The notes beneath the pieces were generated by a model. That model did no database searches. It saw nothing but the letters and a program-made list of their open reading frames with translations, and had not been told where the DNA came from. A DNA stretch of 64,000 bases, taken from positions 558,001 through 622,000 of the forward strand of contig CADCXA010000027.1 in assembly GCA_902806565.1 (NCBI GenBank), given 5' to 3'. Made by a program: the position numbers and the translations under genes. Below are positions 47,730 through 61,655 of this stretch, piece after piece. How positions within the stretch are numbered: the first letter of the stretch is position 1; every line of letters begins with the position of its first letter. This stretch comes from Hypoxylon rubiginosum (taxonomy: Eukaryota; Ascomycota; Sordariomycetes; Xylariales; Hypoxylaceae).

Positions 47730-49905
47730 GATATTTTGACGAGGACAGAAGTGACGATGATATGCGGTTGACGATGGACATAATGAGAATAGGATATGGT
47801 TGCTATTATGGTCCAGCTTGTCTGGGCTCAGATGGAAGAGCACAACATTAAATTACATAAAGGCATCAATGCATTTGTACTATGGTTTAAGGTCCCACGG
47901 AGCAACTGCTTTGCTCTGAATTGGGATCTTACACGAGTTCTGTCGGGCTTTTTTTATAGCTCCTACGCATCACTGCAGCAGTCAGTTTCCTGCTGCTTTT
48001 TCTACTAGGAATAGGTTAATGAGAATATTAATGAACAAACGCGTGTCCTCTTGTCAGCCTTGAACGTGTGACGGAAGGGATGGATGTTTCTGGGTTGTAC
48101 TATTCTAGGCAACGCGTAGCTCTGTATTCGCGGTCTGCTAACTACTACGCATAAGCCATCTGGTGTTGGTAGGATACCATCTCGCAGTGTTCGTAGGATG
48201 AGGAATCTTAGGATACATTTCTCCATATTAGACACGAAACGATCTGCTTCCTACACCCTTGTTATTTTCGTCGCGAATGTCTTCTCTAAGATAGACCCGC
48301 ACGCTCCAGGTCCCCTTGGAGAAATCAGCACTCAACCCTACGTTGCTTGTACTCCTGTGTAGTACCAATTCTTCGATTTAACCCCGTAGAAAAGCATCCG
48401 AGTCCAGTCCTCCGAGAGATCTCCTTAGACGTGACAGCCTCCGAGCAAGCGTGACATACGAAGCTGAGATACTCTAATCGTAGCAGGCAGCTAATCCCAG
48501 ATCCAAGACAAGTAATCAGATTAATTACTCTCTCATTATGCTTAATCTGAGTCAGGAGGAAGCCATTCAACACCCCGGTTTGCGCGCTCGTTGGGAGCCC
48601 CCTTGCGTTTGCCTGGAGAAAGGGGCAGATGGAACAAATCGAGTAAACTTGCTAAAAGGTAGGCACAGAGTGTCACTTAACCCCTTTTTTTACTTCTTAC
48701 TTACGCGCTTATGATACTTAAAGAAACGAAGTTATGGTGTCCGATATCCGAGCTTGTGTTTAACTCCGTTGGCAACCAAGAGGCCTTTCGGACAATTCTC
48801 TACCTAACACCTAACACTTGACCAGTCGTAAACAAGATCAAAGATCGATCCTGAAGCGAGGTTTCCCAACGGACTTTGTGATATTTCAGTACTGCTAAAC
48901 GCGCGTCCTACATCGTCGGCGAAACATCATATGAGAAACCGCCGAACGGGGCGCACAACGAATCCTCTATGCCACGCATGAACCGTGTCGCTCGACAAAA
49001 AAGATGCGAATGCTTGCGTCCACGATCGTCCGACTGCCTCACCGACTTACACCTAGTTTCGAAAAGTAATTCGGTTCGTCGAAGCGGTCTTGTGGCGAGG
49101 GAAGAAAGAAGAAGAAAAAAGCCCAGCCACGTACACACGATGCGCTCTGCTGAGCCCGCCTCGAACACAAACCGCAGGCGGGTTTCGGTGAAACATATAC
49201 GGCATATAAGATGCTGTCACACGGCCCCAATGACGGTAGTGGAGCCAATGATATATGCTGGAGTGCCTGAGTCAAGGGCACTAGCGCTTCTGCCGTCTAC
49301 GTAATGAGAGCGAATAGAGCGGGCCAGAATTTTGCTCCGGGATTGTCAGCCCGTCTCTCTTCCTCTTTCTCCGTGGTACGTGAGTTTCCACTACGGTGAG
49401 TTTGCGGCAGTTGGCAGGCGATGAGGATTCTTTGTGCGATCACGGCAAGTTGCACAGAGCGAGTGGTGCAAATTTCCAGGTGTTTCACTTGGCGAGACCC
49501 TTCCCGGGCGATAATTCTCGTCCCCCTGAAAGGCTCTCAAGCCTCAAGAGGGGGGTAAGGGGAAAAGTTGACGGCGATGACTAGAACAAATTGGAAAGGA
49601 AGAAAAAAAAACCCAGAGCTTACCGTCTCGTACTTCCTAGATCTAACCAGCCCCCCGCAATCCCGATATGGAGATATGTTAGAGACGGTGAGAGCCCGGG
49701 AGAGTGGACTCAGCTCGCTAGCCTCGTCGATCGACCCATTTCGGAGACCGGATTCGGACATGTACTCTAGGTACACAGTCGACTAGGGGACTAGGGTTCA
49801 GTGGCTTGGCAATGTGAAAACAGGTGGTTGGAGTAGGCAATAAGGTGTTAGACCACGATGCTGGGTACACCTGTTACATACACTAGGGCTTAGCCCCATA
49901 TACCC
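47730..49905. other. Intergenic region between RNR1 and AT block 2
   Basis: Short overlapping frames on both strands have no recognisable motif or splice-supported extension, so I call no gene. The RNR1 3' untranslated region lies at the left. Composition is ordinary until about 49900. Confidence 0.5.
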
Positions 49906-49920
49906 ACATATATACATATA

Positions 49921-50006
49921 TATTCTAATTAACATTAAAATAAGAAATTTCTAAATCTTCCTTATTTATTATTAAAAGAGTATTTATATATATATATTAT
50001 TATAAT
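49921..50006 (+). repeat. Left copy of 86-bp direct repeat (putative 5' LTR segment)
   Basis: Aligned with 57161-57246, it keeps C or G at offsets 5, 13, 24, 31, 40, 41, 58 and 60, where the right copy has T or A. It is therefore the less RIP-mutated copy. Confidence 0.7.
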
Positions 50007-50655
50007 TTAATAATTTTATTTTAAATAACTAATTTTTTATTATTAAAATATATAAACGTTATTTTTTTATTTATATATTAAATAAATAATATTAATTTTT
50101 ATTATTTTATTAACTAAATAATATTTATATAACTAACTAAATAATATTTATATTATTTAATAAAAATAACTTTTTAATAATTAAATAATTATAATATTTT
50201 ATTAAAATTAATTATTTTTATATAATAAGAATTTTATTATATAATATTAATTTAATTTAATTATTAGTTTTTAATTATAAAATTTAATATTTTTTAAAAA
50301 ATAAATACTTATTATTTTAAATTAAATTTAATTATATATTTAATTAATTTTTTTTTTATTAATAATAATTAAATTATTTAAAATAATTAAAATTAAACTA
50401 AGTTTTTTAAACTTAATAAATATTTATTAAATTTAAATATTAATTATTATTTTATTAAATTTTTAATAATTTATTAAACGTAAAATTAAATTATAAATAT
50501 TATAATTTAATATTTAAAATATATTAATAAACTTTAATTTTAAATAATTAAAATCTTTATAAATATATATTAAATATTACTTATATTTAATAAATTTATT
50601 AAAAAATACAAGCTATTAAATAATTTAATAAAAAAACTAACATTTTTTAAATATA

Positions 50656-50769
50656 TTTTTAATTAATTAATATAAACCTTTTTTAATTAATTAATATAAA
50701 TCTTTTTTAATTAATTAATATAAATTTTTTTTAATTAATTAATATAAATTTTTTTTAATTAATTAAATT
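50656..50769. repeat. 24-bp minisatellite in AT block 2
   Basis: About five tandem copies of a T6-AATTAATTAATATAAA-NN unit. The variable last two bases read CC, TC, TT and TT in order, a stepwise loss of C consistent with RIP-type transitions. The fifth copy is partial. Confidence 0.85.
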
Positions 50770-52247
50770 ATTAATTTAATATTTATAAACTTTATAATAT
50801 TTAATTAAATTATTTATATTTTATATATTAAAATATTAAGTTATTTTTAATAAACTTTTTTATATATTTTATTAAATTAATTAATAAAATATTATATTAT
50901 TAAATATAATATTATAAAAATTATTATTTATAATTTTATTAACTAATTATTTAAATTATTATAAGTTATTATTATTAATTTTATTATTTTTAAAATCCTT
51001 AAATAATTTAAAATTAATATAAAATAATAATTTATTAATATTTTTTTTTTAATTTAATTTAAATATTAATCTTATTAATATAATAAACTAATTTTTTTAT
51101 TTTTTATTAAAACAATTTTAATTAATAATAATTAACACTTTTAAAATTAATAAGAAATTATTATATTAATTATCTTTTTATTTTTTTTTATTTAATAAAT
51201 TTTAATTTTAACTATTTTTAAATTTTAATATAAATAATAATATTTTTAATATAAATAATAATATTTTTAATATAATATTAATAATAAATAATATATATTA
51301 ATTTTTTATTAAAATATTTTAATAAAACTAAACTTAATAAAATAAGAATTTTATTTATCTTTTTAATATTTAAACTAATTTTAATAATATTAATAATATT
51401 AATATAATATAAGTTATTATAAATATTAATAATAATATATAAATATTAAAACTTAATAATATTAATTATTTTAAATTAAACATTAAAAATCTTAAAAATA
51501 ATAATATTATTATTAATAAAAAAATCACTAAATACATTTATATTTTTATTTTTATTAATTAATTAAAACATTTAAAAAATTAATATAATAATATTATTAT
51601 ATATAAAATTTAAATATAATATTTTTTAAATAAAATATTATATTAATATAATTATATTTTTATAAAACTAAATTATTATATTTTAAAATAAATTAATATT
51701 TTTATTATTTATAATAAATTTATTAAAAAATTTAAATTATTATAATTTAAATTAATAAAAAAACTATAAAAACATTAATTTATAATAAATAATTTTAATA
51801 ATAATAAAAATATATTAAATTTTATATAATATATTATATATAATATTAAAAATTATAACTAAAAAATTAATAATTAGTTATTATTTATATTTAAAACTTT
51901 TAATATAAATATTTAATTATAATTTACAGTTTTAAAAATAATTATAATAATTAATAAATTTTTTAATAAAATATATATTTATAAAAATATATTTAAAAAA
52001 ATAATAAAAAAATAATATTTTAAATATTAATTTAATAATAATAATTATTTTAATATACTTTAAAATTAATAATAATAATAAAAATAAAATAAAATTAACT
52101 AGTTATATTAAAATAATAAATAAAATAATTAATATTTTTTAAATTAAAACTAATATTAATATAAATATAATTAATAAAATTAATATTAATTAAATTAAAA
52201 TAATTAATTTAATTTATAATAAAATAATAATTAATATTATTAAAATT

Positions 52248-52278
<31 letters not shown>

Positions 52279-55200
52279 ATTATAATAACTTTTATAATTA
52301 ATATTAATTTAAATATTACTTATTTTAAAAAATAAATAATTATTAATATTATTTATTAAAAATGTTTTATAATAATAACCTTAATTATAAAAAATATATT
52401 ATAAAAAGTTATTATTAATAAAAATTAATTTATTTTTTAATTAATATAATAATTAATATTAATTATATTATTAAAAACAAAAAAATTAAATATTATTATA
52501 ATTATTTAGTTAATAAAATTTTAATTAATTTAAATTAACATTTAATAATATTATTAATTTAAACTAATAAAAATATTTAAATATTTTTAAAATTTTATAT
52601 TTAAATAATTATTAACTGTTATTAATAAAAAATATTAATAATAGTTATTTTAAATTAATATTTTATTAATTTTTTATATTATTTAATTAATATTATTATT
52701 ATAATTATTAAGTTATATTTTAAAATAATAATATATTATATAAATATTTATAAAATTAATATAATAAATATTAATACTATAAATATAATTAAAAATTAAT
52801 AAAAAATAATAAAAAATTTATTAATATTTTATATAATATATTAATTTAAATTATATTTAATTTATAATTATTATAACTATTTAAATTAATATTAATAATA
52901 TAAGTTTAATTGTTAATTAATATAAAATTTAATATTAATATTAAATATAAATTTTATTTATATAATTATATAAAATTTTTTATTATATTATTAAAATATA
53001 ACTTTTTATATTAAATTAATATTTATAATAATATTAATTATTTTAAAATATTTATTAATTATTAATAGTTTAAATAAAAATATTTTATTTTATTATTATA
53101 TATTAAAATCACGTTATTAATATTATATAATATTAATTTAATAATATATATATTTAACTTTTATATAATAATATTAATGATTTTTTAAAATGTTAATATT
53201 TAAAATAAGTTTATTATAGTATATTTTAAATAAAAAATTTTAATGGTGGATAATTTATAAATATATATATTAATTAATATAAATATTTTAACTTTTAAAA
53301 AATTTAATATATTAATATTTTAAAAAAAAATTATTATTTAATTTTATAATATTATTATATTAATAAATATAATATTATATAATAAATATTAAAAAGTTAT
53401 TATAAAAATAATTAAAAATATAATTATTTTATTTAATATTTATATAATAATTTTTATTTATTATATCACTAAAAATAATAAATAAAACTTATTATTTAAA
53501 CTAATAAAAAACTTTTTTAATTCTTTTATTTTATTAATTAACATTAAAATTTAAAACGTTTTAATATATAATAAAACTAATAAATTAATTATTATATAAC
53601 TTAAAAAATTAATAAGATATTTATTATCTTTAAATTAAAAATATATAATATTTTAAATTAAAAAAACTAATATTATAATAATAATTAAATTTATAATATA
53701 CTAATTAAAATTATTAAAAAAAATTAAACTTATAATAATTAAAATATATAACTTTAAATAATTTATTAAATATTTTATAAATATTATAATTTATAATAAT
53801 TTTAAAAATTTAATAAAAATATAATAAATATTATAACTTTTATTTAAATTTTTAATTGTTTTTTAAGATATTAAATTTATTAATATTTTAATAAAAAAAT
53901 AAATAAAAATTAATTTTAAATTTAATTAATAAAAAAAAATTCCTAAGTATTATTATATATATTTTTTTAATTAAAAATTTAAAAAGTTTATTACTAAAAT
54001 ATTAAAAAAATTAAAATAAATATATAAAATCTATAAAATAAAATATATAATACTTTTTTTTTTTCTTATTTTTATTGTTTAATAAATAATATTTAATAAT
54101 AAAAAAAAAAGTTATATAATTATTAATATCTACTTATTTAATTATATTATTTTAAATAATATATATTTAATTTAAACTTAAAATAAAATAATATAATATA
54201 TTATAATAATAAAATTTTTAATAATTTTTAATATTATTATATTTTATTATTAATAATAAATATATTTAGATTTTTAATAAATATTTATAATTATAATTTA
54301 TAAAAATTAATATACTTTTAATTATATAATTATAAGTTATAAAAATAATAATATTTATATTTAATAATAAATAAATACCCTTTTTTATAATATTATTAAT
54401 TATTTATATTATAATAATATTATTATTTTATTATAAACTTTTAATAAATATTTATATAATATTTAAATTATATTTATAATTTTTTATAATATTAATATTA
54501 ATATTAATTTATTAAAATTATATATTATATTTTTAAATATTATTATATTAAATTAATTAATTAATATTTTTAATATAATAATAATTAAAAAATAATTAAA
54601 AGTAATTTATTAATTAAAATTCTTTAATATATTAAAAAATTTAAAAATTTTTATTAAATTTATAATTTAATTTTATAATTATATTCTATTATATAATATT
54701 TTTATTTATTTTTTATAAAACCGTAAAATAAAGTTATTAAAACATTTTATTAAAAAATAATTTAAGTAAAATCATTATATATAAATTATAATAATAACTT
54801 TTATATATTTTTTAAAAAAAAAATAAATTACTTTTATTAAAATTAAATTAATATTATTTAATAATATAAAATTTATATTTTACTTTTTTATATAATAATT
54901 ATTTGTTAATTTTAACGCTTTTATTAATAATATTAATATTAAAATATATTATATTAAAAATAAAATCATTTTATTATTAATAAAAAGCGGTAAAATTATT
55001 AAATATCTATTATAATATATTATTAAAATAATTATATTTTTATTATAACTTTTATTAATAGTTAAAATAAAATATTAATTAATAAAAATAAAGTTATTAA
55101 AATTTATATAATGTTTATATAAATATAATTATTAGTTTTAAATATTAAAAGTTTAATTATTTATAATTTTTATAGATTATAAAACCATTTTTAAATTTTA

Positions 55201-57160
55201 ATATTAAAATAATATTATTAATTTTATAATATTTAATATAAATAACATATAAATTATTTATATTTTAAAATATATTAATAAATAAAATATTAATATTTTA
55301 TATAAATTAAACTATAATTATATTATTTTTAATATTTTTAGTTATTTATTATAAAAGTTATTATTATTAAACTTTTATTTAAATAATTTAAAAGGTTTTA
55401 ATATTTTATTTAATAACTATAAAAAATATTAAATTATATATTAAATTTATTAAGTTATATATAACTTTTTATTATTAATATAATTATTATTAAAGTTTAT
55501 ATAAAACATTAATATTTTATTAAATAATATTATTAAAAACTTTTTAATTTTTATTAAAATAAACTTAGATTTTTATAAAAGAATTTAATAAAATTATATT
55601 AAAAATCCTTATTAATATTATATATTAAAAATAATATTTTATAATAATTAATTATTTTAATAAAATTAAGTTATTTTATTATTTTAAATTAAAAATAATT
55701 TTTTATAAAATATTATTAATAAATTAATAAATTAACTTTATATTTTATAATTTTATTTATTAATATTATAAAAAATAATATATAAAAAAAACTATATAAA
55801 TTATAGTAAATTATTATATTATTTTTAATTTTTTTATATTTATTAAGGTTTAAAAAAACTTAAAAAATATATTAATAAATATTTTTAATATTATATTTTA
55901 TAATATAAAAAATATAAGTTTTATAGTATTTTATAACTAATTATAACTTTATTATATTTATATTTTTAAATTATAATTAATTTTATTATAATATTATTAT
56001 TATTAAAAAATAGTTATAATAAATACTTAATTATAATTTATAAATTTATAAAATAAAGTTAATTAATATTAAAAAAAAAAAACTAATTAGTTAAATAATA
56101 AGAATAAATATTAATATAATATTTTTTAAAAATAAATTAAAACTTTTTTAAGTAAATTATTTTAAATTATAATTTAAAATTTTTTTTTATTATATAAGTA
56201 TTAATATAAAAGGTTATTAATATTAAATTATTATATATAATAATATATTATTTATAAATAAATAAGTAATTAAAAATATTTATATAAATTATTTAATTTA
56301 TATTTTATTATTATATTTATATTATAAATAATCTTATAAATTAAAAAAATATATTATTTTATTTATAATTTAAATATAATTATATATTTTATTTTATAAT
56401 AAAATAATTACTTAATAAGTTAATATTAAAATTTATATTAAATAATATATTAATTATTATTATTTAATATTAATTTATTAATAATAAAATATATTATATT
56501 TTATTTTTATTAGTTTAAATTAAAGTTATAAATATAATAATATTAATATTAATAATAATAAAAAAGTATTATAATATTAAAAAATAATTTAAATATTTTT
56601 ATATTAGTAATTATATATTTTTATATTTATATAAAAAATATAATTTATTATTTATTATATTAATAAATTTAAAAATATTATAATAAATAATTAGTTTTTT
56701 TTATATTATTAAATATATTAATATAATAATATATTAATTTAATTTTAAAAAATATAATATTAAAATTTATAATATTATTTTTATTAATTATTTAAAATTA
56801 ATATTAATAAATAAATATATTAAATAGTTATTATTAATTAATTTAATTTATATATAAAATTATTTATAAGTTTATATTATTAATAAAAAAATAATTAAAA
56901 ATAAAAAATAATATTTAATATAATATAAAAAATTAAATTATAAATTTAATAAATAATTAATAAAAAAATAATTAATAAATAATATTTATTTAATTTATAT
57001 ATAAAAGATATATTAAAATAAAAAATAATATTAATATTAATATTAAAATTAATATATTATTAATTATTTTATTATAAAAATATAACTTTATTTATTTTAT
57101 TAAAAAAAAGTTATTATATATATTAAAATTTAGTTTTATATATTTATATATATATATATA

Positions 57161-57246
57161 TATTTTAATTAATATTAAAATAAAAAATTTTTAAATCTTT
57201 TTTATTTATTATTAAAAAAATATTTATATATATATATTATTATAAT
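57161..57246 (+). repeat. Right copy of 86-bp direct repeat (putative 3' LTR segment)
   Basis: Ungapped partner of 49921-50006, carrying the derived T/A state at every one of the eight differing positions. Confidence 0.7.
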
Positions 57247-59632
57247 ATTTAATTAAAATAATTAATTATTAAAAAAAGTTTATAATTTATAATAATATAT
57301 ATAATATTAATAAGTATTTTTTTTAATATCTATGTTATATAATATATATATTTATAGATGCATGAAATCTACTTAATAGGGCCGTTCGTTAGATAAGGAG
57401 ATTTAGAGTCTACCTGGGCAATCTTGCTTTTCCTTAAAGAACGGACGAGGACGGAAAACAAGATAAAGAGAAGAACAACGGTAACGACAGCGACGACCTG
57501 GTTATAATTTCACGATATTAATCATACGAGACAAGGGGTGACTTGGTATCTCAATTGCCTGGATATGTCCTGGGAAATTCAGCTTTGGGCCAGGAACGCT
57601 TCTTGATCTCAAGCAACTAAGCAACGAAGTAACCAAAGCAAGAGAAGTGGGAATGGAGATGGGAGATGTATGGATACAAGGCACTGAGCTGCTGAGCTTC
57701 TGCGGGGACTGAAGATCGCCAGCATGGGTTATAGAGGGGTCTAATTGGCTGACCAAATCATGACATCAGAACATCAGACAACTGCTTTGAACCCATGCAG
57801 TCTATGCACCACGTATCCTTGACTTCATGTGCCTTGCATGGGTATTGGTATTGTTTTTTTTTTTTCTCTCTTGGATTCATTTTCAGGTTTATACCAAATC
57901 ATGATGATTGTTTTGATGTCCATCCAACTTTTATTTACATTCGATTTCATAAAAATTAGAACCATCATATTTCCATCATACCTAGGTACCTACATACATA
58001 TCAGAGGAATATATATCGAGGCACGATTTCTCGAAATTCCGTAGTTCAGAGCCCAATCCGGATGGGTTTCCTAACACTACCTAAGATGCCCTGGACGCTG
58101 GACCTGCAGCACGGGCACGATGGTCAACGGCACTCTTAGCAAGTAACAAGTGCTGGCCTAGCTCCCTACCAATAGCAGCTTAAGGACCAACTTCCAGCAG
58201 CTCAACATAGCCCTAGACTTTTTAACCAATCAAACCATCAGATTGGTCTGACCAGTTATCCGTATGCGGTAATCACCTTAATTGGGACCTCTGAAAAGCA
58301 GCTTTCTTAGAGCAACCTCCCAGCCTCCGCCTTGGATCTGTCTCCTTAATTTTATTATTCCAGAATTATCCTGATTTTCCTTTGATAGAGTCGTACTTTG
58401 AAGGTAGCCCATATCCAGATTTCGCGAAAAGTTAACGACGAACTAAATAGGCAGGTATCTATGGAAGTAGAGAAGACTTGCTACCATCTACGATCTGACC
58501 ATAGAGTCAATTCGGACATGAACCAATACAACGAGCTGAGAACCGCCTCTGGCGCAGCATAACCAGCCTTTTTGTAACAGCATCGTCCGTCTAAAGTATT
58601 GCCACGAGGAGACATAGATCACGTACAAACAAAAATTTTCACCGTTGAAGTCACCAATATTGGCATGCACTATGTCCACTATGTTGTCATTTGTGGTTCG
58701 TTATGTCTACTATTAGTGCGCATCACCCATCTAATGCTTCCGAATGCAGCCAACAGAGAGATATTGGCTTTCCCACATTTGGCCAAGCCCCCAATAGATG
58801 CACTGACTAGGAACCGTTACCGTTGAGATAGAATCCCATAAACGTCGATAAGTTCATTGTCCGCTTGCTTTTTCCAATCTAGCTCAGCTACTTAGTCCGT
58901 CAATCTATCGAGGCGTCTGTTTAGGCTTCCCCAGCAGCCCCAGCAGGTCAAGGCAGCTTAAGCTTAAGCAATTCTCACTCGATGATGCAAGTCGGTCTGA
59001 GCCGTCCAGTCCCGTACCAAGGATGCCGGACTACCCAGACAGCCAGACTACCTAACAGGTAAATGCGGGTCGAGTTTACAACGCAGCAGTGCCAGAGTGC
59101 CTGTTATTGTGCTGCTAGTGTTAGCGTTGGTGTCGACACCGGACTGGCTAGTCTACGAGAATCAGTAAGGAGGTCGGAGAGCTACTGTACCCATTGGTAC
59201 GGCAGATCGGATGCGGATAGCGGGCCTGGGTATAGGGCACAATACAAGAAATTCCCTATAGGCTAGGTATATGTATACGGACATGGTGTAGTACGCCATG
59301 TATCATACGTTGTATACGCAACTCTGATGTACATGTACCTGGCGTATGTATGATGGAGTCGCGCCAAAAAGAGGTACCTCCGTACTGCAACTGCAGCTAT
59401 AGCAACCGGATCAGCCACTTACAGTGGTAGGTAATGTAAGGCACTTTAGGATGGACGACGTACAAGGTCGATGAAAAATTTCAGGATATTGGTATGACTT
59501 GAACCATAAGTACCAGACCGAATAATTATTTAATTGTTCCTAGCAACCGTCCTGTTTGATTCTTCTAACGGAACTTCTGCTAATTTTCGTATGCCACGTG
59601 CAATCAAGCAATTGCAAGCCCTACAACACCAC

Positions 59633-59660
59633 ACTGTCAACTGTCAACTGTCAACTGTCA
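59633..59660. repeat. (ACTGTCA)4 tandem repeat
   Basis: Four perfect 7-base units, about 70 bp upstream of the TATA-like site of the CFEM gene. Confidence 0.9.
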
Positions 59661-59725
59661 ACCATTTTATTCAACTTCTCTCCACTTCCTCTCTCTGACT
59701 CTCTGACGTCTCCCACTTCCAAATC

Positions 59726-59733
59726 TTTATAAG
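59726..59733 (+). promoter_or_regulatory. TATA-like element of the CFEM gene
   Basis: TTTATAAG sits about 840 bp before the CFEM start codon, just upstream of the onset of a long C/T-rich leader. A TGACGTC bZIP-type site lies 16 bp further upstream. If it is used, the mRNA leader is unusually long or contains an intron; a donor-like GTGAGT is at about 59806. Confidence 0.35.
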
Positions 59734-60572
59734 TGGACGAAAACAGTAACGGAAATCTCGACCTACAAAAAGCCACAGACTTCATTCCTTTTCTCTTGTT
59801 GAATTGGTGAGTACACAGCTCTAGCTACCTGTTTCAGATTCTTTTTCTTAAAGGGACGCCATCTGCTGTGACAGTGTCATAGCATTTGGATCTACCTATT
59901 CTCGTCTTCACATCACCTCCTTCATATATACATCGTGTCGTGTCCACATACACATCATCACTTTTATTTCCTGTTGACCTATTGGCGAGTACGATACCTT
60001 CTCCTCTACCTAAGGTATACTGTCCACCCCTTCCAAAATTTGGTCACCTCACCAACCTTCGATCCGTTTTCTGCAACTTCGTTTCGTGTATTACATCACA
60101 CAAGCACACACGCACAGCCGAAGGAAATTACGAAATTGCCCTCTAAGACGGGAAATTCAAGTGCACTTTCCTTCCTGAGAATTGTACCTTCCCATCTTCG
60201 CACCTATACACCTACGTTTCTACGCTCCTACTTAATCACACTTGCTGCCTTCTTGCCCTTTCCTTTCCTGACCTCTGTTCACGGAAACCAAAACAAAGAC
60301 ACGTCCCCTCTCTCCCCAAATCTCTCCCATCAATTTTTCTTTCTCCCGCAATATTTCTCTGCATCACAGAAATCCGAAGCACTTCCATCGTCCAACATCA
60401 CAACGGCAAAAGCAGCCTCACCCTCACCCCCCACCCCACGCATCTTCACGTTTTTGCACGCTTTTTGAGCATCCATTTTTCTACGATCTTCTTTTGATCC
60501 AAATAATTCTTACCATTCTTGGTAGATTCAAGTTGTCAATCGCGCCAATCTCAACATTCGACATCTTCCAAG

Positions 60573-61655
60573 ATGAAGTACTCCGCGATCCTCGTCGGTG
60601 TCGCCGCAGCCTTTACTGCTGCCCAGAGCTTCCCTGATGGATTCCCTCAGTGTGGTGTAAGTAAATGACAAACCCCAGATCAATTGTTCGATACTAACTG
60701 CCTACGTTCTAGGTTACCTGCGTCCAGAACATGCTGAGCCAGGCTTCCGAGCTTGGCTGTGGCGGCGACATCACCGCCGGGTGCCTTTGCACCAAACAGA
60801 ACTTCATATACGGAGTTAGAGACTGCGCTACGGAGTCTTGTCCCGACCAATCCGTCGCTCAGCAAGTCATCCAGTATGGTAGTCAATACTGTGCTGGTAA
60901 GATTATTCCCTGATCCAAATACATGTTGTGTCTGTTACCCATACTAATTATTTGCTTAGGTGCCGGTGTTGATATCTCTGGCGGCCCTACTGCTGTAAGC
61001 TACCATCAACCCTAGAATACCTAACTCAACTCGATCTGACTCTCGATTTTTAGACTGGCGAAACCCTTTCTGCTACCACCACTGTGGTCGCAACGGCTTC
61101 CCCCACCAACACTGCCGGTGTAAGTCTTCCCTGGTCTCAAGTTTTCCTATCGCAACCACTGACAAATCCAAGGGTTCTGCCAGCTCTGGTGGCAGCTCTG
61201 CCGGCAACTCTGGCGGTAGCTCTACTGGCACTGGTACCTCTGGCGCTACTGGTACAACTTCTGGTTCGGATGGTAGCGGAACGAACGCTATCGCGACCAC
61301 GACCATCCAGTCCACCATCACGAACAGTGACGGCAGCGTTATCACCTCTGATGTCAGCACTAGCACTGTCTTCGCGTCTGACTCGGTCTCGTCTACCGGC
61401 TCGGTTCCTTCTGGCTCTGAATCTGTTTCTGGGTCTCTCACTACTGGTGTGGCCGAGTCAACGTTTACCTCGGATGGTTCTACCTTGGTAACTAGTGTCA
61501 CCACCACAGGAACAGCCGATTCGAATGAGACTACTGACGCCAGCAACGACTCTGCCACCGATGCCCCTTCGTCGACTTCCAACCCCGCTGCCCAGCGCAC
61601 TGCGGCACCAGCAGGCCTCATCGCCGCTGCTGGTCTGGCTGCCTTGATGTTGTAA
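60573..61655 (+). CDS. Secreted GPI-anchored CFEM-domain protein
   Basis: Five exons, 60573-60656, 60713-60896, 60960-60994, 61054-61119 and 61173-61655, with introns of 53-63 nt and donors GTAAGT, GTAAGA, GTAAGC and GTAAGT, encode about 283 residues. A signal peptide (MKYSAILVGVAAAFTAAQS) precedes a CFEM domain with exactly eight cysteines in the family order: QCG, TCV, GCGG, GCLC, DC, SC and YC. Asp before GCLC (GGDITAGCLC) matches the haem-iron ligand position known from Candida CFEM proteins. A Ser/Thr/Gly-rich stalk of about 150 residues follows, and the C-terminus NPAAQRTAAPAGLIAAAGLA plus ALML has the small-residue site and hydrophobic tail of a GPI signal. It is probably a cell-wall or membrane surface protein; roles in haem/iron uptake or host contact are family knowledge and unproven here. 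Confidence 0.92.

Larger units (their letters stand above)
49906..57358. repeat. AT block 2: RIP-degraded element bounded by direct repeats (about 7.4 kb)
   Basis: A block of extreme A+T with abrupt edges and no surviving coding frame. Near its two ends, 49921-50006 and 57161-57246 match at 78 of 86 positions without gaps. All eight differences are C-to-T or G-to-A, with the T/A state always in the right copy. This suggests terminal repeats of one element, plausibly LTRs of a retrotransposon about 7 kb long, mutated by RIP with the outer left edge least affected. The repeat cannot be followed cleanly beyond 86 bp, so element class is inference. Confidence 0.8.
57359..60572. other. Intergenic region and long upstream region of the CFEM gene
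   Basis: The left 2 kb contains no supportable gene. From about 59.6 kb it is the promoter and leader of the CFEM gene: a CRE-like TGACGTC (59704-59710), a TATA-like TTTATAAG (59726-59733), then a strongly pyrimidine-rich plus strand to the start codon. Short frames in the leader, up to 177 codons at 59935-60468, look like by-products of the C/T bias. Confidence 0.5.
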
